Source: Allomyces arbusculus (lineage: Eukaryota; Blastocladiomycota; Blastocladiomycetes; Blastocladiales; Blastocladiaceae). From it: DNA of 20,620 bases. Positions within the stretch are counted from its first letter, which is position 1; each line of letters begins with the position of its first letter. The notes beneath the pieces were generated by a model that had not been told where the DNA came from, ran no database searches, and saw only the letters and a program-made list of their open reading frames with translations. Where the stretch lies: the NCBI GenBank assembly GCA_027604705.1, contig JADHYV010000153.1, forward strand, positions 1 to 20,620, read 5' to 3'. This document shows, piece after piece, positions 1 through 9,191 of this stretch. The position numbers were made by a program, and so were the translations under genes.

Positions 1-293
1 GCAACACGCTGTGCCACTGAAGTGATCGACCACATCATGAAACAAATTTTTGTTTACATGACCGCCCGGAAAGTTGTGGTGAGCGGACAAAGAGCGAAGT
101 GCAGCGAAGTTGTGAGCAATCTTTGTTTCAGCCACACTCTAGCACCCTCCAGCATCCAACATCTCGATGCCGTCGCACCCGCGTCGTACACATGAACAGA
201 CCACCAGATGCAAGGATGTGCACGGTACCAGAGTATCATTGACCTTTGACCTGGTCGTTTCTACCTGGCCAATCCACGACCGCCGATGCCATG

Positions 294-400
294 CCCATAG
301 AGCCCTTCCAAATTGTCACCACCTTTACGGAAAATACGTCAGTCACCGACGAACATCCCGCTGGGCGCGGGCGCCGAAGCCAAGGGCTCGACGTCGCGGT
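294..400 (+). pseudogene. Decayed fragment of an EXLX1-like expansin gene (exon 3 part)
   Basis: This stretch matches the start of the third exon of the intact expansin gene at 3566-3702. In one frame it reads PFQIVTTFTENTSVTD, which aligns without gaps to PFTVVTQLSDGSTITD of the intact protein (6 of 16 identical, most others conservative). The match then continues one frame away as IPLGAGAEAKGSTS against VPLRSGAEVQGSAS. The frame change comes from about two missing bases near 349-352, where the intact gene has a TAC codon. At DNA level 359-399 matches 3662-3702 at 32 of 41 positions. No proline/glutamine-rich tail follows, and the upstream exons would fall mostly left of the window, so only this piece can be seen. 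It encodes part of the second (CBM63-like) domain. I read it as a dead duplicate. Confidence 0.72.
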
Positions 401-1052
401 TTCTCGCGTGCAGTTATGCATTTGCTCGATGGGCAAGATGCTCATTGCAGCACCGACTGACATGCCATGAGATCATTGTACATTCAATACAAGAGGATCT
501 ATTGATGTGTCTCTTGCTTCTATTTGAATTGCTCTTCAGGGCTCGAGCTGATTTTGGCCGGAACTTGATGCGAATGGATTGAACGAGTGACAGCCGCACT
601 GATCCGCGAATCAAAGGATGAACACGCCCACTTCCAACGCGCCCACTTCTCGAATAAAACGAACGGCACATACTTCCGCCGGATAACAACCTGGGATTTA
701 CGTATGTTGGCCCGGACTTTGCCTCAACCGGAGCGTGCGCATTGCCCGTGCACCGCATGCATGCCGGCAGACATTGGCAGCCCCCTTCCGCCACCCGCGC
801 CGCACATCAATGCCGCGGAACCAACGGGCGCGCGATGCCCATCCCGAAGTCCCAATTGCTTTTCCTCCTGCTTAGGAACAAGCGAATGACGGTACCTCCA
901 CCCACCCACGCCCATTCTCGGCAACAAAACCCGATCCCCTCGCGTGGCGCGCCCACTGTCCACCACCTTGCACCAGTCGGCGGCCGCAACTGCACCATGC
1001 ACAGCATAGCGATCGCGCACCGCTCACCAATGGAGATGGAGGCGACGGGCAT
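401..1052. other. Intergenic stretch, no gene supported
   Basis: Only short overlapping open frames are present, with no family motif, no convincing start context and no TATA box. I looked here for the missing first two exons of the decayed expansin copy at 1783-1907 (secretion signal, CGVCIR and GDLDVT motifs) and did not find them. Confidence 0.5.
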
Positions 1053-1640
1053 TTGGGGCACGAAGGCGGCCAAGACGCTGGCGCACCCGCTCCACAGGTC
1101 GAACCTTCACCCGCTTCACCCCGACCTGCACCTGCACCCCGACCTGCTCGCGCTGTCCAAGATCGTGATTCTGCTCGCGACGCATGCAGCGCAGCAGCGT
1201 GTCGTGACGTGCCCCGTTCCGGTCGCGCATTTGCCACTGCATCCAGCTTGAGCGCCGCATCTTCCATCATGAGCGCTATGCCGCCGACCGAACCGGCTCC
1301 GGGATTGCGCCGCTCAAGTCATCTCCAAGCACGCGGCGCCGTGGCGCCACTGCCGACAAATCCAACCGCGACACGGCCGAGCACGACACAGAAACGTGAG
1401 CACTCTCCTACAGATCAAGGATCGCGTGTGACTGCGCCGCCGCGTCCAAGCAAGAGCACGGCACCGCGCGAGTCTTCGCTGCCACGCGCAAGCTCGAGTT
1501 CGACACCACGCGCGAGCTCGGACACGACACCACGGGCCAGGCGCGGCACAAGTCGCGCGCGACCGAGTCGTGGCACTCAAGGGCGGCGAGGTACCGAGGA
1601 CGCAGATCCCATGGATGTGGACGACAAGCCGGTCGGCTGA
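1053..1640 (+). CDS. Possible disordered Ser/Pro/Arg-rich protein (doubtful)
   Basis: This is an open frame of 195 codons from an ATG. The predicted protein is almost entirely Pro, Ser, Thr, Arg and Ala, with imperfect repeats of the type TPRASS and TPRARRGTSRARPSRG, and it ends in an acidic tail DADPMDVDDKPVG. Such DPMDVD-like acidic tails occur in real fungal proteins, which is the main point in favour. Against it: codon third positions are less GC-rich than in the confident genes nearby, there is no TATA box or strong start context, long frames are open on the other strand too, and no domain is visible. A shorter version could start at the ATG at 1269. No function can be given; low-complexity non-coding DNA is an equal possibility. 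Confidence 0.3.
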   Translation: MGHEGGQDAGAPAPQVEPSPASPRPAPAPRPARAVQDRDSARDACSAAACRDVPRSGRAFATASSLSAASSIMSAMPPTEPAPGLRRSSHLQARGAVAPLPTNPTATRPSTTQKREHSPTDQGSRVTAPPRPSKSTAPRESSLPRASSSSTPRASSDTTPRARRGTSRARPSRGTQGRRGTEDADPMDVDDKPVG

Positions 1641-1782
1641 TTTGGGGTTGTCGGTGTCTTTCGCTCCTTCCTTTTCTTCATCTTTTTGACCTTGATGGTC
1701 GCTTTGCCTGCTGCTTGCTCTAATGAGAGGAGGCGGAAGCGCGAGGTGAGTGTAGCTCCAGTCACATATCAGGGGTCGATAC

Positions 1783-1907
1783 GTTTCAATTGCTGGATTT
1801 TGGTTCGGGGAATACATACGGACGGTTCGTTCAATTACCAAACGATTACCGACTATAATATCCCGCTGCACGCGGGGGCCGAGGTGCTGGGGTCGCGGTC
1901 GCAGTAA
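1783..1907 (+). pseudogene. Second decayed EXLX1-like expansin fragment (exon 3 part)
   Basis: The predicted peptide TITDYNIPLHAGAEVLGSRSQ closely follows TITDYNVPLRSGAEVQGSASQ of the intact expansin (residues 219-239). At DNA level 1864-1904 matches 3662-3702 at 33 of 41 positions. Upstream, the match DFGSGNTYGRFVQLPND (against DSGFGSGPFTVVTQLSD) is in another frame, so at least one frameshift separates the halves. A splice acceptor-like CAG at 1770-1772 sits a little upstream, preceded by a donor-like GTGAGT at 1746-1751. A stop at 1905-1907 follows directly after the conserved core, so the Pro-rich tail of the intact gene is absent. The first two exons are not visible upstream. I interpret this as a relic of a tandem copy; a short live exon in an unknown gene is much less likely. 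Confidence 0.75.
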
Positions 1908-2743
1908 CACTGGTCGGTTTGGATGCCCATCAGCCCAACGTGCTTGCAGGCGTCGCGCCACGGCGCAGAGAGCGGAAAGACAAGGTGGAGAAGGAACATA
2001 TCAATTGAGAAAGCCAAAATATACACTTGATTTCCGCACTGATCGCAGTTGGACAGTTTGGGTCTGGTGGGAGATGAAGAAATGAATTACATCGCATCCT
2101 CGCGACTCGCGACGGGAGACAAGGGATAAACCACATCATTCAGCGTCATTCGCGCATGACCGATGTTGTGAACAAGTTTCCGCCGCCTAACTCCACCACT
2201 CCAACACATCGCAGCCATCGCAGCCCGTATCGCGCAGTGCTGTTGCGCCTGACCGCGTACCACCGTCTGCAAGGATGTTGTGCAAGGCACCAGAAAGAGG
2301 CACCAGAAACCTGTTAACCCAGCTCAACACTCTCGTTTCCACCAGACTCCGCTCCCGTCCACGCCGTCGTGGTTGCTGAGCACCAGCTGGCGCGCAGCGC
2401 CTCAAACGAACAAGTTCACGACAATTGTTCCAAGTTTCGACACAACAGCACGGACACGACAAATGCATTTTCGTTGTTGCAATGACGAAGATGCGAGGCG
2501 ACGACGGGCGCCCCGCCGTCCTGAACTTGGTCGTGTTCATGACCGTCCGGCGCCAGTTTGCTGCCCGGGAATTCCAATGCACGGCTAGGGGATTTCCTGC
2601 TTCCTCGTCCACCGCCACCGCCAAAGCATCTCACGCGCAAGCTCTGATCGACCATCGTCGCCACCCGTTTCCATGCATCAATCGACAACACGCCGTGCGA
2701 GGGGACAATGGACACGCGTGTGGAGACGATCCCGACGCCGCTA
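1908..2743. other. Upstream region of the expansin gene, no gene supported
   Basis: This interval lies between the second expansin relic and the TATA box of the intact gene. Open frames exist on both strands (for example on the minus strand across 2187-2624), but they overlap one another, show no family motif and have no start context. It probably holds the expansin promoter. Confidence 0.5.
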
Positions 2744-2752
2744 GATATAAAA
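2744..2752 (+). promoter_or_regulatory. TATA box of the expansin gene
   Basis: GATATAAAA lies about 70 bases before the ATG at 2822, which leaves a leader of roughly 40 bases if transcription starts about 30 bases downstream. The leader is pyrimidine-rich and the start context is CACCACGATGG. Confidence 0.75.
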
Positions 2753-2821
2753 GACGGCCCGACCCGCCCGCCGCCGGGCTCGCCACCATAGACTGCGACT
2801 CTCCCTCCCTGTACCACCACG

Positions 2822-4020
2822 ATGGCCGCCGTCCGCTCCGCCCACGCGCTGCTCTTTGCCGTGCTACTCCTGCTCGGCCTCTCTGCCGCCGAGGCGCGCC
2901 CGCAGCTCGCCAAGCGCCACACGTCGACCTACAACTACCTGCAGAATGGTGTGGGCAAGATGACGTTCTGGACCGAGAGCGGCGACTCGAACGGCCAGTG
3001 CCTGCTCGACCCGCCGGCCAACCAGATGGCCGTTGCGCTCGCGACTGACGGTCTCGACAACTTTGGCAAGGTAATCGCACCGTACCCGGATTCGATGTTT
3101 GATGCGTGTCCGCCACATTCACGCGAAAACTGACGCGTTTTACCGTGCATAGAATCTCGCGTCGATGTGCGGTGTCTGCATCCGCATCCACAACGGCGAC
3201 AAGTCGGTCGTCGCGCACGTTATCAACAAGCTGCCCGACGCCGACCGCGGTCCAGGCGATCTCGACGTGACGGGCCCCGTCTGGCGCGCACTCACGACGA
3301 TTCCGCCGGGTCAGCTCTTCGACATCAAGTGGGAGGTCGTTGACTGCCCCGACGTGTCGGGCCCGCTCGTCTACAAGTGGAAGGACGGCTCGTCGCAGTA
3401 CTGGGCTGGGATTGAGATTCGCAACCACAAGAAGCCCGTTGTGAGCGTCTCGGTGAACGGCATCAAGGCGCCGCGCAAGATGTGTACGTGGCGTTTTCTC
3501 CGCCTGGCCGTCCTGACCCCGCGCTGATCGCGTTTGCTGACCCGGTCGTGCTCCCCTCCTGTCAGTCAACTACTTCGTCTCCGACTCAGGGTTCGGTTCG
3601 GGCCCATTTACTGTCGTCACCCAGCTCAGCGACGGATCGACGATTACCGACTACAACGTGCCGCTCCGCTCGGGCGCCGAGGTCCAGGGGTCGGCGTCGC
3701 AGGGTGCTGGGTCGTCGCAGCCGCAGCCGCAGCCGCAGCCGCAGCCGCGGCCGCAGCCCACGGCCGGTCCCGCGCCCGCTCCGACGAGCGGTGCTCCTGC
3801 TCCGGCGCCGACGGGTGGTAGCCCGGCCCCCGCGCCGACTGGTGGCGCTCCCGCTCCCGCGCCGACGGGCGGTGCCCCTGGCCCTGCCCCGACGGGTGGT
3901 GCTCCTCAGCCGGCGCCGACGGCCGCGCCCACGAGCACGCCAACGCTCACGCACCTGCCCGGTGGCGTGTGCAAGCTGCGCACCACGTCGACGGTCACGG
4001 TCACAGTCACGGTGGCGTAG
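2822..4020 (+). CDS. Secreted EXLX1-type expansin with Pro-rich tail
   Basis: Expansins loosen cellulose-containing walls without hydrolysis; this one should be secreted. Proposed exons are 2822-3070, 3153-3483 and 3566-4020 (344 aa), with introns of 82 nt each, donors GTAATC and GTACGT, and a CTGAC branch-like motif in both. Residues 1-25 form a signal peptide, followed by a Kex2-like KR at 31-32. Domain 1 (about 33-145) is a double-psi beta barrel with MCGVCI and GDLDVT; D121 corresponds to the essential Asp of bacterial EXLX1. Domain 2 (about 150-235) is CBM63-like: KDGSSQYWAGIEIRNHKKPV matches the EXLX1 segment EGSSRWWAAIQVRNHKYPV, so the cellulose-binding aromatic pair becomes Y166/W167, and F194 sits near the third aromatic position. 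F194 is encoded across the second splice junction. Residues 245-258 are Gln-Pro repeats, then about five 10-residue APAPTGGA-type repeats, then an STVTVTVTVA end. No clear GPI signal. Family assignment is firm; the exact target wall is unknown. Confidence 0.9.
3718..3759 (+). repeat. CAGCCG tandem repeat encoding Gln-Pro
   Basis: About seven hexamer units, mostly CAGCCG with one CGGCCG interruption, encode the QPQPQP stretch at residues 244-258 of the expansin. Being hexameric, changes in copy number keep the frame, so the linker length may vary between strains. Confidence 0.85.
3760..3921 (+). repeat. 30-nt coding repeat, APAPTGGA-type linker
   Basis: About five imperfect 30-base units encode GAPAPAPTG-like decapeptides at residues 260-312 of the expansin. 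Pro/Thr-rich linkers of this type are commonly O-glycosylated in secreted fungal proteins; that role here is inferred. Confidence 0.8.
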
Positions 4021-6886
4021 AGCGAGAGAGGGGAGATCATGATGTAGACGGATGACATTTGCAATACATGCCGCGCCACTGGCGGCGGAGCGGATTGATG
4101 GCCAGTATTTCCTTGACGTGAGATTTGTTGAACGCGCTCACGACGGAACTGTGTCGAGCATTTTGGTCTCAAAGCATGCTCACCAGATGTGTTGTCAGTA
4201 TCAACAGAAACCCCTTCGTCCACATTCAGCTGGCTGTACCCGTTTTACTTGGCCCAAAAAAAAAACCGCTAGAGGGCCTGTCTCCAGGTTCTCCACCCAG
4301 ATTTTGTCTAATCGAAGCGCTTGGGGAAGTTGATTGAGTCCTGATCTGTCCTCTTCTCGCTTGGCACGCGTTGCGCCGCATTCTTTTGCCCTTCCTCTTG
4401 TCCAAAACAACTAGACGCTTACACCGCACACTGATGTCCCAGTTAGTAAAGGGCAGAATAGCCGCAAAGACAGTGGGAGATTGGCGCGTCGGTCTGATGA
4501 CAGACATGAAAATCAATGCGATCTGTTGACTGTGTTGCTCTCTGCTGGCGGCCCACCAACACGAGACAACTGGGGACGCACGACTCGGCCTGCACTCGCT
4601 CTGTCTTATGCCCACATCCTTCGCCCGGCATTATTTTCGATCGCGTTTGGCCTCTTTGATGCTCCTTTGGCGTGGGTCGGTGGGAAGTGGTCACACGAGC
4701 GCCGTCATGCATGCCTGTCCCATCCCATGACTTGACTCCCGACCAGTCCTCGGCGGGAATATCACGGAGGTCCATTGCACTGAGTAAACAGCATTGGTGG
4801 GAACGCTCTCCCTCTTCTCCACCCGACAAACTGTCTAGTTGACGTGTTAGGAGCACTTAAGTGATCGTGCTGATTCTGCGGCCCTGCCCGTTGTGAGGCC
4901 TCATTTGCGTGGCCCACCTGCGCGGCTCTGGCGCGGCCCTGCGCACATTTCCCCATCCAATGCAATTCGACACGAGCACCCGCAGTGAACTGCGATTTGC
5001 TCACGGCGATGGCGGCTGGCATCGTCGCCACCGCGCATCGGTCCTGAGAAGAGGATGTGAGCAGGAGTGCACGATCTGCTAGCCATTACCAATGCACCAA
5101 CCCGACACGGGTGAGAACCGTGCGGCATGCGAACCCGCAATCCACCGCACACTCCGTCCGCATCTCTATTGTTTTTTGGCGACGGCGGTGCTCTTGGAGC
5201 CAGAATTGATGTGCCAGTCATTGGGAGGACTATTCAGGCGTCACGTTGCATCTCCCTTCTCATTTTCGTCCACAAATCAACGCTGTTCCGACCAGACCTC
5301 ATCCGACAAACCGCGGCCCATATCCGACTTGCCATTTGTCAGGAAACATGGGCGGAAATAGTCTCCATCCTCTCCTCCCCTCAGCAGTTCTACTTGAAGC
5401 GCTTGGGGCAGGTGATCGTGTGGATATCGCCTTGCTCTGGTTGGCCGCCGCGCGACCTGCACACGCGGTGTCTGTGCCCATCAACTTGCACGGTACAGAA
5501 ATGCAACGTGAGTAGCATGGTGGACTGCGTTGTGATCAAGCTGATGGCAGCCGCAGGGCATCATTGTCATCGACAGCGGGAGCTCCGCCCATCCGCCCAG
5601 CAGCAAACAAAATCAGATCAGACGCGCGATTTGCTCGCCATTTGCCCCAAGCAACCATTGGCAGCTGCATGGCTGGGAACGTGCGACTTACGAGCCCGAA
5701 CCGCACATCCGCCGAGCGCATCGTCCGCACCTCCGCCATCCATCAACCACAGCGGCGGAGTTTTGACATGGGTGAGAAAGTCCCGTCGCGCCGCACCATC
5801 TCCTGGCCCTCCCACCACCGTCTCCCAGCCCTCCCATCACTTCCACTTGTACTCATCTTTGCCCACCGTCGCGGTCACCGTGACCAATTTCTACGTCGTC
5901 GTGCGCCACCGTGGATCAAGTTTCATCGACGGCATGGTTGGTGGGGCGGCGGAAACGGCTCAACGATCCGTTTCTGGGGCACCACGACCCGGTGTGGGTT
6001 GCATCCGTTTGAGTGCGCGGCCGATGCGCAAGAGAAGAACCACCGAAGAAATGACTCTCGAAAACTCTCGCGAGGTGGGTGTTTGAGGTTGGCGGTTTCT
6101 GGCCCTGCCAAGTCTGCCCAGCCAGCGTCCGGAAAAACTGCGTCTTGGGTGTGTTCGCGTCAAACAGGGCCCAAAGAGCGGTGAACCGCAGCATGGATGT
6201 GATCACAATGACGAAGCGGAGGGCCAAGTCGGCCAAGGAGCTGCTCGACGATGGAACAGTGACGAAGCGCCGCTTGGCAGCTTGGCACTGGTGGCAAAGT
6301 TTTCCAGAGCAACTCTGTCATGGATGATGGATCATCATTTCTCCAAAAAGGAGCTAGAACATCATTGCTTGAGGAATGCACCAGACGTTTTCATTATTGC
6401 TGCTGCTTTTGGCATGCATCCAGCTGCTTCGGGCATGTCAAAGAAAGGTATTTACACGGGACCGAATGAGGTGGCGTGAGTCGAGGAAGAGGTGGAGAAG
6501 GGGGACGATTTTCTATGATACAGCCCGCGCGGGAGGAGGGGCGGTCGAGAGAGAGAGTCGGTGGGAAGAAAGCGGCGGCGCACGCGCGCAGAGAGCGGTG
6601 GATCACGACCCAAACGAATGAGGAAAATGAAAGAAGAGGACCAACAGCGGGCACACGCGGGAAAGGAGACCGAACAAGGGCAAACGAAACGGCAAGAGAC
6701 TCCCCAGAGAACTTTTTGGAACTTGCTTTTTTGCTTGGCCGACGACCAAAGACGACGACGACCGACGACAACGGTGCGATGACGGGCGCACGAGAACGGA
6801 ACGGCACGGGCGCGGCGGCGGCAAGGTTGCCCCACACGACGGACGGGGCAGCGCCAGCGGGCGGGCAGGCACGACAGTCTTGGTGC
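4021..6886. other. Long region without a supported gene
   Basis: Almost 2.9 kb between the expansin stop and the Ecl1-like gene. It contains a run of ten A at 4256-4265, a purine-rich stretch around 6480-6560 and a short palindrome at 6324-6338. The longest open frame is 5127-6086 (+, 319 codons). Its product has no recognisable domain, no signal peptide and no GC-rich third codon positions like those of the confident genes, and frames overlapping it are also open. I found no tRNA B-box with a matching fold on either strand. Confidence 0.5.
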
Positions 6887-7402
6887 TCAGCGCAGGCGCA
6901 GCGGCGCGACAAAGGCGGTCTGCGTCGTGGTCGACTGGCGCACTTGCGTGGATACGGCTAAGGGCAGCGCTGACGACCCGAGCGACAGGTGCGGCATAGC
7001 GGTCCAGGATCCCACGGAGCTCGGCGCCGTCGTGGATGCGGGTGAGCGCGGCGAGAGCGACCAGGTGGACGAAGCGGTGGACGAGGCCGGCGACAATGGC
7101 GAGAGCGGCGACAAGGCGGTCGGCGACGTCGGTGCGGTCAGGTCCCAGGCTGACGAGAGCACGGGCACGGGTGCGACTTTGCGGCGCGCCGACAGGGCCG
7201 GGAAGACCGACGTGGGGGTCAAAGCGAGCGGCGACGACGACGGCGAGAGCGTGGTCATTGACGAGGCAAACGGCGGCAGCGACGGCGACGTTGCGGGCGA
7301 GGCACGCAACGACTTGGCAAGGTCGACGCGGCGGCAGAGCTCGGAGCAGTAGGCACCACCCGTCGTGGCCTTGTCGCAAACGAGGCACCAGTTGGCATCC
7401 AT
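6887..7402 (-). CDS. Ecl1-like zinc-finger protein
   Basis: Single-exon protein of 171 aa. The start MDANWCLVCDKATTGGAYCS carries four cysteines at positions 6, 9, 19 and 23 (C-x2-C-x9-C-x3-C), the layout of the Ecl1-type zinc finger of small fungal proteins. In fission yeast the family (Ecl1-3) extends chronological life span and responds to nutrient and stress signals; transfer of that role to this gene is inference. The rest, about 35-171, is disordered and rich in Ser-Pro and Thr-Pro (for example ALSPLSPLSP), offering many possible sites for proline-directed kinases. The frame stays open for 41 codons upstream of the chosen ATG but contains no other ATG, and a TATA box sits about 150 bases upstream, so 7402 is the natural start. 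Identification rests on the finger and on position at the extreme N-terminus; the remainder is not diagnostic. Confidence 0.72.
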   Translation of the reverse strand: MDANWCLVCDKATTGGAYCSELCRRVDLAKSLRASPATSPSLPPFASSMTTLSPSSSPLALTPTSVFPALSARRKVAPVPVLSSAWDLTAPTSPTALSPLSPLSPASSTASSTWSLSPRSPASTTAPSSVGSWTAMPHLSLGSSALPLAVSTQVRQSTTTQTAFVAPLRLR

Positions 7403-7474
7403 GATTGATGTTGGTTGGAGGTGGTGGTGGTTGGTTGGGTTGGAGGGGGCGGGTCCGGGCGGTGTGATCAGGTC

Positions 7475-7514
7475 GAAAGGCCTGGTGGTGCTCGGTCGAT
7501 GAAAGGCCTGGTGG
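7475..7514 (-). repeat. 14-bp direct repeat in the leader of the Ecl1-like gene
   Basis: GAAAGGCCTGGTGG occurs exactly at 7475-7488 and again at 7501-7514, 26 bases apart. Both copies lie between the predicted TATA box and the ATG, so they should be in the 5' leader or at the transcription start. Each contains the palindrome AGGCCT. The leader has no upstream ATG. Confidence 0.7.
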
Positions 7515-7551
7515 ATGAGGATCAAAGGCGGGACGGCGGGCGCGCCAGGGG

Positions 7552-7558
7552 TTTATAT
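7552..7558 (-). promoter_or_regulatory. TATA box of the Ecl1-like gene
   Basis: ATATAAA read on the minus strand, about 150 bases before the ATG at 7402. It implies an ATG-free leader of about 120 bases rich in CCAAC and CACC. Confidence 0.65.
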
Positions 7559-9170
7559 CGTGGGGGGCGACGACGAGAGACGGGGCCGAGGGTGTGGCCT
7601 TGTCGATGGGACGGGGGCAACGTGTGGACACGCATCGCATCGCATCGCATCGGCCTGTGGTCAGCACGGCGCATGCAAGGCAGACACGCAGCGCGCGGGA
7701 AGCGGGGCGGTGGGCAGCGTGCCTGCCGGGAAACGCAGCTGTGCATGCGGCACGAGTCACGGAGAACAGCGCGCCATCGCGCATCGACAAGGTGGCAAGA
7801 CGGAGCACACCACTCCAGCAGTCACACGCCTGCTTGGCACTTCGCCCCCTTCGTGCGTTCTTGCGCGCTCGCACTCCACATCGCTGGATGGATGGCCCCA
7901 GCGGGGTGCGCCTGGTGCGGCGTGGAGCTCGCGCGCACGCCGGGAACCGCGCACAACACGCGCTCCAACGTGGTGGTTGTGGCGCCTTTCCGTTTGGAAA
8001 AAAATGAGTGAAGGCCGGCGCCAACAACAACGGTTGTTCGCACGATCCGCCAGAAGACTTGGCCCCGCACCTTCCTTTCGGTTGTGTAGGCAGAGGTTTT
8101 TCCAGTCGTCGCCTGCCAAAGCAGTCGTCGAAAACAAGCAAGGGAAAACAAACGCAACCCAAACACGTTTCCTCATCGTTGCGCAACTTCACGCCATTTC
8201 GTCGTCAGAATGTACGCAACCCTCTCCGTGCTGCGCCTTCTCCCACGTGGAACGCCGCCCAGAGCACTGCCCACGCCTTCAGCCCAGATTGCATCGCCAT
8301 GTCGCGTGTCGCTCCGCCTTGGTCCCACCACGTGATCCGTGATCAAGACGATCATGGCGACAGTGGCAACGCTTTCATTTTTCGAGAGCGGATCCAGTCG
8401 AATGTTGCGTTCTTGTGTCACGTTTGCGCGCTTCATTAGCTTCATTTCGACCCAGTCTCCTGGTCCCACACCGAAGCGACTGCTCCTCTGCACGGGTGGT
8501 GGAGAACGCTCAAGACGAGCGGAGTGGTTGGACATGCACGTTCACCAGCTGGCCAGATCAGCGGCGAGTCAGCTGCTGGAGGTGAACAAAGGACGAGCTT
8601 GGCACCGCTGGGCACAGCTTGGCGCCGTCCACGAGGAGGAAAGAAGGCGGTACTGAGCCAAGCCGGTGAAAGCCAAACCACGCCATGCGTTTACCCACTT
8701 TTGGCCGTTATATACCTGTCCCTCGTGTTCCTGCCAGTCAACCTACGTGCTGGATGGCGTGAACCTTGGACGAAAGCTGGTGGAAAATGGTCGCGCAGAA
8801 GGTCTGGCACGATGGGGATTTTTTCCTGCCGTACACGCGCGTGCGCTCCGCGTCCTTGTTCGTCGTTGGCGTCGTGCCGTGGTACCTGCCGCGCTGACCG
8901 GCATGACAAGTGCGTGAGCCGCTCTCGTCAACATGGTTCGACACGAGGTCCGGCAATTCGATGATAGAATGACCGAGCCGCCAAGAACGACGATGCTGGG
9001 CCTCACGCAAGAGTAGAGGCCAGAGCACAATCAATCGACGCAACAGTTCATTTGTCACAGCAAAATCGTACAATCTCCTCTCACGCAACAGCAACTGCAA
9101 CACCAACGAAAATGACAATTTGCATGCACGCCAACCGCGCAATCAATCACGCAAGCAGACCTGCACTCCT
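7559..9170. other. Region without a supported gene
   Basis: It lies between the Ecl1-like promoter and the 3' end of the ABC transporter. It contains the GCATC pentamer repeat at 7632-7651 and a TATA-like GTTATATACC at 8706-8715 that leads to no convincing frame in either direction. Short frames at 8210-8329 (+, Arg/Leu/Pro-rich start) and 8354-8656 (+, 100 codons) have no family match, no supporting splice sites and ordinary composition. Confidence 0.5.
7632..7651 (+). repeat. (GCATC)4 pentamer microsatellite
   Basis: Four uninterrupted copies of GCATC lie about 75 bases upstream of the TATA box of the Ecl1-like gene. Confidence 0.85.
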
Positions 9171-9184
9171 CCCCCCCCCCCCCC
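9171..9184 (-). repeat. G14 homopolymer directly after the transporter stop codon
   Basis: Fourteen C on the plus strand, with four more C at 9186-9189. On the transporter mRNA this reads as TAA, two bases, GGGG, A, then fourteen G and AGG. The guanine density would allow an intramolecular quadruplex in the mRNA at the very start of the 3' UTR. Homopolymers of this length are also prone to sequencing error. Confidence 0.8.
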
Positions 9185-9191
9185 TCCCCGC

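Noticed and set aside
1314-1961. A 215-codon minus-strand frame opposite the disordered ORF and the second expansin relic
   Set aside because: It is antisense to both, Arg/Cys/Trp-rich and without motif, as expected for the reverse of a Ser/Pro/Arg-rich sequence.
5110-5150. Possible tRNA T-arm (GGGTTCGCATGC on the minus strand)
   Set aside because: The B-box consensus is broken, the five-base stem does not pair correctly and no D-arm or acceptor stem could be drawn.
4314-5408. Shared 13-mer GAAGCGCTTGGGG at 4314-4326 and 5396-5408 with loosely similar flanks
   Set aside because: A few exact 13-mers are expected by chance in 20 kb, and the flanking similarity was too weak and gapped to claim a duplication.
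6324-6338. Perfect short palindrome ATGATG-GAT-CATCAT
   Set aside because: Too short and AT-simple to be called a terminator or binding site, and no gene ends nearby.
6603-8192. A 529-codon minus-strand frame overlapping the Ecl1-like gene
   Set aside because: It runs in another frame on the same strand across the TATA box, leader and body of the Ecl1-like gene, has no domain and an Arg/Pro/Ala composition expected of GC-rich DNA read out of frame.
8210-8329. Short plus-strand frame beginning MYATLSVLRLLPRGTPPR, resembling a mitochondrial targeting peptide
   Set aside because: Only 39 codons, no convincing donor at its end and no downstream exon with a family match; Arg/Leu/Pro-rich starts are common by chance in this DNA.
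8706-8715. TATA-like GTTATATACC
   Set aside because: No supported coding start lies at a suitable distance in either direction; only frames of a few dozen codons follow.
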